From contig JAGVSM010003978.1 in assembly GCA_022494885.1 (NCBI GenBank), positions 62,001 through 126,000 on the forward strand: a DNA stretch of 64,000 nt. Reading direction: 5' to 3'. This DNA comes from Micrasema longulum (Eukaryota > Arthropoda > Insecta > Trichoptera > Brachycentridae). Of this stretch, positions 32,562 through 43,100 are shown piece by piece. The translations under genes and the position numbers were made by a program. The stretch's first letter is position 1; the number at the start of each line of letters is the position of its first letter. The notes beneath the pieces are model-generated. The model was not told the DNA's origin. It did not search any database and saw only the letters and a program-made list of their open reading frames with translations.

Positions 32562-33565
32562 AAGGACGTAATGTCGTTTCTGTTGTAGTTTCAATACTAT
32601 GTATGTCATTACTATACGCCATGTATCAAAAAAAGGGAAAAAACTGAGAGTTTGATTTAGTTATTTGTATTAAGATTAATATTTAAATTTGAAAGATAAA
32701 TTAAACTTAATTAAAGATAATTACTAACTGAAAATCCAGTTACTGCAGTTTTTCTTCCTGGATTTTGCGGTTCCAGAAGGAATATTTATATTTTTATAGT
32801 AAGACTAAAATAAAGATCTTTTCTTCGCTATTTCGAATCTGTATTTAGCAAAATATCATCAAAAATACTAGATACTGCACTCGTTTTAAGGACAGCAGTG
32901 TAGTGTTATCTACAATTTGTCACAATGTCAAAAGAATCATATTTCTTACAAAATGACGAAATTTTCACATCGATGACATAGAATGGGTTATTGAAAATGT
33001 TTCTATTCAGAGTTATTACTTTTTATTTTCTTAATCACAAGATAGATTCCATAAAAACATTAAAATTTATCAGTAAAAGTTGATTATCACTTATATTAAA
33101 TGAATATTAAATTAAATTAATAAATGACTTGATATTTTAAGTACGGAATAAATTGGAATACATATGTTTGGAAAAACATAGTAAAATATGTATGTTTAAA
33201 GTAAATGCTACCTTTGTGTTTTCCTTATAAAGATTGATTAATATATTTATTCTACGTGTATTTTCAATACACAAATAAAGTGCTATCACATTTATAATTC
33301 GTGCTCAACACACATTGTAAGAAAGTTAAAAATTACATGAGTACATTGTAATTAATTTCAACACTGGGAAATAGATAATATTACATCATATAATAATAAA
33401 ATACCAAGCTTTATTTAGAAGTTATAAATTAAAGTAGAAAAATAATAATGATTTTAATTTCAGGGATTTATTTATATGTCATTTTGTGATCCAATATTAT
33501 ATTTAGTAGAATCAAAGATTTATCAGGTTAATGTTTATGTTTACAAAAATCCATGAAGATTGACG
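32562..33565. other. No recognisable feature
   Basis: AT-rich DNA after the unidentified frame. Nothing named. Confidence 0.5.
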
Positions 33566-33725
33566 AGTTTCAAGACACTGTATAAACCAAAGTGTGTTGA
33601 TTCACTAGATTTAAGATTCTGTAAATCAAAGTGTGTTCGCAAGTTTCAAGATACTGTTCTAAATCAAAGTGTGTAGATTCACAAGACTGTTTGAAATCAA
33701 AGTGTGTTGTTTACAGGACTCAAGT
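33566..33725. repeat. Imperfect tandem repeat, about four units
   Basis: The motif (A)AATCAAAGTGTGT(T/A)GATTCAC with GTTTCAAGA(T/C)ACTGT recurs about four times with 35-45 bp spacing (AAAGTGTGT at about 33589, 33628, 33669 and 33701). It is non-coding. Confidence 0.7.
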
Positions 33726-34710
33726 ATTATCTGCATATATTCAATTTAATTTAATTATTCCTCTTAACAAAACACAATCTTAACTAGATCGAGCCAAACA
33801 CGCATTAACAACATAAATTCAATTAAGTATTTTGTTGGAGTAATAAGTTTCTATTCTCAATATGTGAAATAAAGTAAAACATTGAAAAAAAATTCACTTT
33901 AGTCAGGTATTTTTAGCTTCAATTCATTACAAAGTCAGTGTCATAAAGCTTGGTCCAAATCTCTCGTACACACACTAATAATTCTCTATCAGATGAAAAT
34001 TTATTAAATTCTTAAAAATAATTTGATAACACTTTAAACCAAAATGAGAGGGAAAATCTCATAATATAAAAAATAGCAATTAATTGGATTATTAAAAGAC
34101 ATAAGTCTTATTTTTGAACACCACGTTAAGTATAATATTGCAATGGATTATTTTTAAGCACATAAAACGAAATAAAAGCCGAGTTTCGATAAAAGATGTT
34201 GTCGCCACAAATAAAAAAAAACACGTAATCATGTTCTTGCGTATCTCTCCTATGTGATCAATTTTTTTCAATGCTAAAAATGGTATAAAATATAAGAATC
34301 TCATGTTAATTCTCATTTATTTCTTCAACAATTCTTTTTCTAGATCGCAATACACCACCTGGATCTGTAAATGACAAGTTGCTTCATATGAATTTAAAGA
34401 TTAATTTGATATTCTACATCAGTTTTACTGAAAGTTTACTAACTTCTGTTAATAAATGTATTACATGTTTTTTACTAAAGCGTACTGTTTAATATCTTTT
34501 ACCAGTTTAAAGATAAGTAAATAATGTGATCATTAGAGCCAAAGTTTATGGGATATTGTCTATGATAATATTTAATGATAGTGAGCTGTCAAATGTGCAT
34601 TTTAAAAAAGAAATCTAACTGTTGGAATAGTGGTAAATCCTTAATGAAAAGCCAACAAAATATGAAGATAATACAATACTGCCATGTGTTGGGCGGATGA
34701 ATAATACAGG
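33726..34710. other. No recognisable feature
   Basis: AT-rich intergenic DNA; short chance frames only. Confidence 0.5.
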
Positions 34711-34880
34711 TCTGAGTGTGAAATAGAACCAGAACTCTAGAAAAGGAAATTGAGTGGACATTAGTCCACCTCGTAGTGTAGCGCTTGAAGTCCCGGATTC
34801 GATTCCGGGCAGAATGGACGTGAATCGAGTCACGAACCTGTGGATTAGAGGTCTGAGATTCGAACCCCGCTACAACTGGA
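34711..34880 (+). mobile_element. Composite tRNA-related SINE
   Basis: GTGTGAAATAGAACCAGAAC is followed by GTCCACCTCGTAGTGTAGCG and CCGGATTCGATTCCGGGCAG (B-box in a short stem). A second B-box-like part (GAGATTCGAACCCCGC) follows. It matches 5440 and 55405. Confidence 0.72.
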
Positions 34881-35639
34881 TTCCCATTTTCTAATAGTAA
34901 GGTATTTATAACTTGTTGAAAATGCCCCCAAAATTGAAATATTTGGGTAAATCATTGAACGTAAATACATAGAGTGGGGTGCTACAGTAATTGGACAATC
35001 TAAATCTAATGGTCAAAAAAAAGTAAACGTGAGAATTTATCTCGATAATGTTTTTTTGCGTGTTTTTTTTTTTTAAATGAACGCATTGCATTTAATATTT
35101 TTTTAACCATATTTAGAATGCCCAATTACTATAGTACTCCTCACTCATTGTTTCAATGAAAAAAATATCTGTTATAAAAGTTATTTTAAACTGCAATGTT
35201 TCACTGTCCCCGGAAGAAGAAGACGACTAAGGCTATGAGTATTTTTTACTGTATGGCGACAAAATCTCTATTCGAAATATGTGTGTGTTAAAATGACGTG
35301 CCATTTTGTCACTGTTTCAAACATTGATGCCAATAAAATGAAATATGATTTGGAATCCTACAACATTTCCAGAACAAAATATGTAGTTCAAAAGACACCT
35401 TTGAACTCAAAAGTTAGTTTTACAAAGCCCTCGTTATTGACGAGGCCCCTGGCGGCAGAATTAGCTTAAAGAGGCTATCGGAGAGTCCCTACTCTAAGCC
35501 AAACTGTCATACTTCGGGGAATATATCCTACTGGTCAAACTGCCGCTTGCTTGTGTTTTTTACTTTTAACTAAAAATTGTAATTAACGTGAAAACTATTC
35601 CAGAGTATCTAAGGAAGATTTTAATAAATCTTCTACTTC
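34881..35639. other. No recognisable feature
   Basis: AT-rich up to about 35200, then mixed composition. A 62-codon frame at 35281 shows no motif. Confidence 0.45.
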
Positions 35640-35990
35640 TTTATTATGTGCCGTGTCAGGTTTCTTCGGCGTTGACAATCGAGTGGCAAGTGTTTCCTTG
35701 TCTTGCGCTATTCGGAACCGTTTTTCTACACGTACTATTCCAATGCAATCTCTTATATTGCGCAGCCAGGATGTTTGCCTCCTGCCAGCTCTTTAGTGAC
35801 TATCTATTTTATCCGTTAACATTGTTTGGAGAAGACAGTATTTCTCTTCATGCAGCAGATGCCCCAGATGTGAGATTTTCCAAATCTTCACATTCAACGG
35901 GAATCCCCTATCGGTATTGGCTCCTCGTCAGACCGCTGAGTTCGTCACCATCTCGGTCTATGATATGTGAAGCATTCTGCAGTGCAACCA
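35640..35990 (-). mobile_element. LINE RT C-terminal fragment
   Basis: The plus-strand open frame here is a shadow. The minus strand reads KISHLGHLLHEEKYCLLQTM, then after a stop RAGRRQTSWLRNIRDC and FRIAQDKETLATRLSTPKK. LGH, then GRR-TSWLRN-RDW, is the C-terminal signature of a common arthropod LINE. The internal stop shows it is dead. Confidence 0.82.
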
Positions 35991-36616
35991 CATTTTGAAT
36001 GCTTCTAACAGGTTCATGGTGCTCACATTTTCATTTGTGTATTAATATAAATTACAATTGAAATTTGTAAACCTAAAAATTTGCGAACCCTAAGAAATAC
36101 CTTTTGCTTCCAGTACTTAGGCCTTGATTCTAGGCGGTGTTGTTTTTACAATGTCTTCTTGTTGTAGAATTCAAAATCGTGTTTCACTTCATTAACTTTA
36201 ACAGTTAACCTTATTATAGAATTCTAGGTACCATCTTACTGAAAACTCTAGCTATAAATTTATGTGTTAATAATCTTAATAACTTTATTATAAAACTAGC
36301 TAAAATATAAAATTTCAACAAAGAGGAGTTCATAATTGGGCTATAAACACACTATACATACTCGAGCCATTTACCAAGACTAAATCACAATTGTAGTACT
36401 TTAAGGCCAATACACTAGTCATGATTTTTTTAATTGCTGGCCAATGCAGTGCCCTATGCGCAATATAATATATCTGATGTAATAATGGTATAATTTGAGA
36501 CACATTACCATAATTAACCACGTTATGTTAAGAGCAAAGTTAATTCAAAATATTTTTAATCTACAAACAAAATTAGCATGAGACACAAAAACTTCAACAA
36601 TCTCATTGATTACCTG
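35991..36616. other. No recognisable feature apart from a SINE remnant
   Basis: CCAATGCAGTGCCCTATGCG at 36440-36459 matches the SINE family 1 body; the rest of that SINE is absent. The remainder is AT-rich. Confidence 0.45.
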
Positions 36617-36972
36617 CACATGGCACTAAAATATATGCCACTGATTGCGAGCATCATCTCACGGTGACATTAAAATATATGCCACTGACCATGAGTGTCA
36701 CCTCATGACGGCAATAAAATACATATCACTGACCGCAAGCGTCAGTTCATGGAGACACTAAAATATATGCCACTGACCATGAGCGTCATCTCATGACGAC
36801 AATAAAATATATGCCACTGACCATGAGCATCATCTCATGACGACAACAAAATACATATCACTGACCGCAAGCGTCAGTTCATGGAGATACAAAAATGTAT
36901 GCCACTGACCGCAAGTGTCATTTCACGTTGATACTAAAAATATGTCGACCACGAGCATTATCTCATGATGGC
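36617..36972. repeat. 44-bp minisatellite, about eight units
   Basis: The unit AAAATATATGCCACTGACC-(A/G)-(T/C)GAGCGTCATCTCATGACG repeats every 44 bp. A variant with ACATATCACTGACCGCAAGC recurs at 36721 and 36853, exactly 132 bp (three units) apart, indicating a higher-order unit. Non-coding. Confidence 0.9.
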
Positions 36973-37017
36973 ATGCGATTTCAACCCATATTTTGCACAT
37001 CTGTAATGTCTCTAATG

Positions 37018-37250
37018 TCCGCCCTGTTGTTTAGTGGCTAACATATTCGCCTACTGTGCATGAGAATTCGGGTTCGATTCTTAATCAAGCATTAAACACC
37101 TATTTAGAAGTGTTTATCCTCTGCAATATTTCATAGTCCCAGAACTGGCAGATGAAGAATTATCCTATTGCCGTCAAGAAATGATTGAGATACATTACAA
37201 TTGGTGTACTGTAGCGTCTTATACACCATGAAGTGTAGATAAAAATAAGG
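37018..37250 (+). mobile_element. tRNA-derived SINE, diverged family 1
   Basis: TTTAGTGGCTAACATATTCG, then TCGGGTTCGATTCTTAAT (B-box), then ATAGTCCCAGAACTGGCAG and ACAATTGGTGTACTG follow the family order. It begins 45 bp after the minisatellite. Confidence 0.72.
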
Positions 37251-37795
37251 TGTCACCAAGGTCTTTAAAAAAAACTTATAGCTGTGAATAAAAAAAAGTC
37301 GAAGAATTACATCTTGCTCATATATAATGGTTTTGTAATATGTATATGGTAATTTATTTTTTAATAAAGTAATAGTAAAATTAATATTTAAAGTGGTGAA
37401 TAAACAATTTTACATTTTCATATATAAAATAAAAATCTCTACATATTTTTGTATATAACTAATGAACAAAGCTGTATGGAATTAATGAAGGTTAAGCATA
37501 TAGCACTTAATACTGTCAAAGATAAAAATAATTCTACTGGGCCTTGTTCTTATATATTATGTTTAAACTAAAAACTATCAATATTAACATAACGTCTAAA
37601 GTGCTGTGCCATCTCTATAAATACATTGTGTGGTACCTGCCAACTTTAATCTATAATATATTGTTGCTGTGACGGAAAAACATACGCAATTTTCTTTTAA
37701 GAATAAATATTAAGTATTAATTTAGAGGAAATTAGAAATTGGATTCTATTCATATTTTTTTGGGCATTATACTAAAAACTGCTCTAAAATATACT
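37251..37795. other. No recognisable feature
   Basis: AT-rich intergenic DNA; nothing named. Confidence 0.5.
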
Positions 37796-38028
37796 GACTA
37801 TGTTTAGGACAAAGGCTTCAAACCACAATTTTGGCCAAAGTTGTTTTATTCGTTTTAATGTGTTTTTAACCAATTGCGTGGGTTTTTATACACATTCTGG
37901 TAAAATAATTGCGCCAATAGGTGTTTGCAACTCAAATCCTTTTGTTAGAATATGTATAACATATATGTAATTGTTAAGAAGCTTTTTCCATAATTGTGGT
38001 TCAAAGCCTTTTGTCCTGAACACAGTCC
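37796..38028. repeat. Inverted-repeat element, about 233 bp
   Basis: Arms of about 45 bp: AGGACAAAGGCTTCAAACCA at 37806 pairs with TGGTTCAAAGCCTTTTGTCC at 37997. The middle is AT-rich. It may be a foldback MITE. Confidence 0.65.
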
Positions 38029-38959
38029 ATACAAAAAACATAATAACATTTTTAATACAAATTCCCATGTCATCATAATTCACAAATCAACTTGCCCATT
38101 AGAAAAATATTAATAGATTTTGTAGAAGGCGAAAGTTGACATCAAATATAAAGATAAAAGCGGGAATTTCAAAATTCAAATATTATAATAATGGCGTCAA
38201 TTTAAAACAAAATTAAAAATACTAAGCATTCTCATTTGCTTGTTAAAATTTATGCAGTTTGGCGCAATATGCAACCGGAGAGTATTTTCAAAATACATTT
38301 TTTCTTCCATAAACTACAATACAATCGAAACAGGTAAAACTGATATGAAAAATGAAAATGTTATGTAGATCTGTAAAGCGTTCAAGATTAAGTTTAAAAT
38401 AAATAAATAAAAACAAATAAAACATGATATTATGTAATCTTAAATAAATTTGGTTAAAATTCTATGGATTGATGACAGAAGATGTACCATAAATACAACA
38501 GAACCTCTATATTCATCAGCCCCCGTTTGTGATATTTTTGCATTCGTCGTCACTCCCACCGCCGGCGTTGGCACATTGGATGGCACGAGCAGACAACATT
38601 AGACAAGTTCCTTATTAAATCCAGTGCTACTTAATCATCGGCAAAACTGACCACATGATCAGAATTGGGATTACTATTGACGGTTTTGTTTTAATTGATA
38701 GCAACTCTTGTTCTTAATATGAACCTTTCTCCTCTCCACACATACCACTATCTATATCTATTCGGTACAGTAAGTGGCAACTTTTTTTTCATTTTTGTAC
38801 CTTTTTTTGATGTTGGAAACAGATGAATTTAATTTCAGTTATTTTTTATGGGAAAAATTATTTCTACATTTAAAAAAAAAAAAAGAGAAATAGTAGCGTT
38901 CTTATAATTTATACAAATATTTCAATTTTGGTGGCCATTTTCAACGAGTTGTAAATAAC
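38029..38959. other. No recognisable feature
   Basis: Mixed AT-rich DNA with a slightly GC-richer part at 38520-38600 (CACTCCCACCGCCGGCGTTG) that shows no frame or motif I can name. Confidence 0.45.
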
Positions 38960-39062
38960 TCACTATTAAAAAATGGAAATCAAGTTGGAGTAGAGTGGGG
39001 TTTGAACCTCGGGGCTTTGGCCCGTGAGTCCGCAACACTAGCCACGGGACCACAACCCGATC
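38960..39062 (-). mobile_element. tRNA-related SINE head
   Basis: On the minus strand, TCGGGTTGTGGTCCCGTGGC and then GAGGTTCAAACCCCACTC resemble A- and B-boxes of a tRNA-like promoter. There is no convincing cloverleaf. Confidence 0.55.
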
Positions 39063-39937
39063 CGATTTGAATGTACGATTGTCAATACACCCTTTAGACC
39101 ACATATAAAAATGTTGAGAAATCAATAAAAACTGTCCTCTGAAAAAAATAATTAGAGTACCAGTTTTATGAATGGATCAGCTCGACGTGGGAAATATGTT
39201 AGGAAAATATCATAAATTTATATAATTTAACAATTTTCTTACGAATATATAAATTTCATGGGTAATGTTGTTCTTACAATCACAATGTACGAAGGGTATT
39301 TTTACAGTCAAACTCTAGGCTCGTGTGAATACATTCTTACTTCATTTTAAATTAAAACATATTTTTTTACAATCATTTGTCCTTGTGTGTTTGCAGTAAA
39401 ACATTAATTTACTAGAGTTTTGGGTGTTTGGAGTATAAATCGGTGATTACCACTACGATACTTTCTAAAACAAAAGTTATTTTCAGTCAAATGTGGTTTA
39501 AAGGTGTTTTAACAATCATACATTCATTTGTCATATATTATATTCGATAGACCCTCGGAGCAGATTAATAACAAATATAGAGGTTCCACTGTATCACACA
39601 AACAATTTTTTTTTTTTAACAAGGATGTATTTAAAATATTGTTTGTTTTTATTTCAAACGATAAATTTTATTATTTTAACTTTTCAAGAATACTGCGCAA
39701 TTTTTTGCTATTAAACTATAAGATTTTTTTGTTCGTCCTGAAAACCAGTCAAAATTGAAATACACATTATTATAATGTAAGCGTCGATATTTTTTTCTGT
39801 ACACTTAAGAGGGCTTCCATAGTACAATTATTATTGAATGCGCTAAATGTCAGTTCTTTAAAAGAAAATGGCGGAATTTTCCTATCACAGTAACAACGTG
39901 GAAATGTGTAAAATGAACGCCTACTGTACAGACATGT
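39063..39937. other. Gclc 3' flank and probable 3' UTR
   Basis: AT-rich DNA downstream of the Gclc stop (minus strand). The first few hundred bases below 39938 are likely 3' UTR. I could not fix a polyadenylation site. Confidence 0.4.
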
Positions 39938-40109
39938 TTAAGCACACTCCTTCGTGAGTACTTTCCTCAGTGCTTCCGGAATGGTCTCTTTGGTTTTGGT
40001 AAATACGCAGTTCCCCAGCAGCTCCGGGCAGGACACTTCGTTGGACTGAATGGCGTGAACCATCTTCAGAAGGTCGTAGTTGATCTCTTCGGTCACCACA
40101 GAATCTTGC
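39938..40109 (-). CDS. Gclc: Gclc terminal exon
   Basis: The acceptor is TATTTCCAG. The first base completes Lys, then [29 protein letters not shown] and a tail ending VLTKECA with a TAA stop. The QDSV-T-E-NY and CPELLG segments match the C-terminus of animal Gclc; the final 20 residues are lineage-specific. No AATAAA is obvious just downstream on the minus strand (an AATAAT lies near 39834), so the polyadenylation site is not assigned. Confidence 0.95.
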
Positions 40110-43100
40110 CTGGAAATAGACACATGAAATGAGGCGCCGGGAGCCAGAGGAACTTAACCAATCTGTGACGAGAGTTCCATATGGAACTCGAAAAAAGCAT
40201 CGGCTTTCTATCCGTCATATTGAGTTGTCTTGTGACAATAATTACGAAGTTAATAATAATTATTAGTTCCAATGCATGTATCGTAAAATTATAATATACC
40301 CGAAGACGCATGGAACCAAGTTTGCATACATCGCAATGTGTCCAAAAGTTTCCCAACTATCCCCCCCCTGCACGACATCCCGCCTGCGCTCATGCGTGAA
40401 GTGCCCGCGTAATGTTGCTAGATCGCGAACAATATATTATCATAACTTAAAATCCTTTACTGTACATTAGTGCGAAGCAACTTAGAATATGCGTCACAAA
40501 TATGGAATCCTATGTACAATGTGCAGATATCACGCATTGAAAATATTCAAAAAAAAATCATAAAGTTCATGTGTTTCCGGTTGAAACTTGAGTTTCAATC
40601 CGACCAGTATATTCATATATGTAAAAAACATCACCTATTGCCTCTGCAAAAACGTCGTGAAATAGCGGATATAATTTATTTACTTAAAATTGCCTCCGGT
40701 TCAATTGACTGTCCTGAACTACTTTGCAAACTTTCTATCAATGTTCCTTCCAAAGTTTTGAGAAATAACCCTCTTCTTCACATACCTCTTGTTTCATCTA
40801 ATTATAGGCAAAATTCATATTTATGGCGAACTTTTAATAATTTTAATGTAATAAATAAATCATTTAACATAGATTTATTTGCAAATAATCTTAATGACGT
40901 ACGACGTTTGCTTTCGAAATAATTCATAGTATTTTTTCTTTTCTTTTAAATTTACATTTAATTACTCGTACTATTCATTTTATGTTCGAGAATCTTTTTT
41001 AACTTACTGTGATGCTACTTGTGAAAACCTGTTATTGGCTTATTTGTTATTTGTTTTGTTATATATATATATATATAAGATAATTATAGCTGTTGGTTAT
41101 TCAAATAAATAAAATAAAAAATAAAAATAAATAAAATAAAATAACACAAGTATAAGTTCATTTTGTGTTATTGTTACGTTTTACCACAAAAAAAATTTTA
41201 CTAACTGTACTTTTATTCGGCAAACGTAAAAATAAGTGGGAAGTAAAAGAGCTGAAACCTTTATCATGCGGGTGAGATTCATCCGGCTGAACCAATTCAC
41301 CTACTAGGCAACGCCTGAAAACAATTTTCCAATTTTCCTATACTTCTTCTTTTACCAGGTAGTTAATTCAACAATGTTTTGAGCATGTCCAAATGCTTGC
41401 AGACTGACTGGATTTTCTCCCTAGGGAGTTGTTCATATTTAAACTTGTTGCTCAAACTAAACTATTAAACTTCATAAAAGTCAACAGATGGAAGAGTTGA
41501 GGAAATGTGGATGTTCAAACGTAGGCAGAATGGTGAATACACAGTGTGTAAAGTGGCCACTTGACCAGCCAATGACAGGCCATAAGCCCTGTAAATCCCT
41601 AGACTCCCACATTCCCCTTTTAAAAATGTTTTCCCTCTCTTTTGCAACAAATTTAAATATGAACAACTCCCTAGGGAGAAAATCCAGCCAGTCTGCAAGC
41701 ATTAGGACATGTTTAAAACATTGTTGATGGTTTGTTAGTTTGTTTGTCTTTTTAATGCCCGTGACTCACTTGTACTGCGGATGCGTTGTCACGAACTTGC
41801 GGACGTAGGATGCGGTGGTGAGGAGCTCTCCCGCCGCACGGCGCTGCATGAGCTTGAGGTATTGCTGGATGGTGCAGTGCGTGTCCGCGTCCACGTCCAT
41901 CCCTCCCAGGTAAGACTCGATCAGCGCTATCAGACCGGGAAACGTGCCTTCCTGCCGGACAGAACGAGTTTATACTATAGATAAGGATGGAGAATTGAGG
42001 TTCTGTTCTTTTTTGTTCTTTCTGTTCTTTTTTCTATCTTCTTTTTCCACATTCGCTCTTAAGTGGAGCATGTGGACATCACCAGAAGCCTCTAGGAGAC
42101 CCTAACGCTGTCCTTTCATTTTGCCAAATAAAGCTGTTATTTTACATAAGAGGGAAATATCACTTTTTTTTTTTACATTTTTATTTTTAAAGTAATAAAG
42201 GTCTATGATATACTGTCTAGTAAAAAAAAATTTTTTTTGCTAATTATTAGTAGCATAAAAAATACTTTTAAATTTTGAATTTTGAATTCCCGCAAAAACA
42301 GCCATTCCATTGAACACACCCCTAATACGTCATGATTCGTGTTTATTTGTTCCTGCCATTGAAATTTGTGTAGAACAATTTCATGAATCTTGACGTCACA
42401 ACGACCAAGGCCAAACACGTCTTGTTTTTCTACTAACATATTTTTATTGAATTTCTTTTTTACATTTATGAATGAAAACATTTCTCTACAATATCCACAT
42501 TGATTTTGAAAATACAATTAATTAGTCTAAATCCATTTCATATATTTTTATCGGTAATTGTAGTATGTGATAATTCCCTATTAAAATAAAAATACTTATA
42601 AATATTATATATTATTTATTATTATTATGGATAACTTATATAGCGCCATTTTCGTAACAAAATACCTCAAGGGCGCTTTACATAGTGATTCTTTTAAATT
42701 TGTACTGTAATTAAAATAATTTATTTTGTTGTCACATGCTACGGATTTATTCAAATGATTTAGAGAACAAGTGGGTTTTAAGTTTTTTCCAAAACATCAC
42801 TTCACTTTCACAGCCTCGCACCTCTGCTGGGAGAGCATTCCATGCCATAGGGCCTGCGACCGCAAATGCGCGTTCACTAAATTTGGTGCGCTGTTTGCGT
42901 AGAGGTATAATAACTTTTCCTCTCGCCGTAGACGTAGCTGATCTAAGCGTGAGACGCCTGTCAGCTAGTTCATCTGGAATGCATAGTTCCCTTAGATATT
43001 CCGGAGCAGAGTTGCGCAGTGACTTATACATAAGCCAACAGAGTTTGTATTCGACCCTTTGTGGAAAACGTAGCCAGTGTAGTTCCCGAAGTAGTGGAGT

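Noticed and set aside
35588..35998. 136-codon plus-strand frame with hydrophobic N-terminus, which looks like a secreted or membrane protein
   Set aside because: The minus strand of the same stretch reads as a LINE C-terminus (LGHLLHEEKY, GRRQTSWLRNIRD), so the plus-strand frame is a shadow.
36617..36972. CRISPR-like array
   Set aside because: Units are contiguous with no unique spacers, and the genome is eukaryotic; it is a minisatellite.
41488..41727. Overlapping 73-79-codon frames on both strands
   Set aside because: They lie inside the foldback element; the sequence is palindromic and recurs non-coding at other sites.
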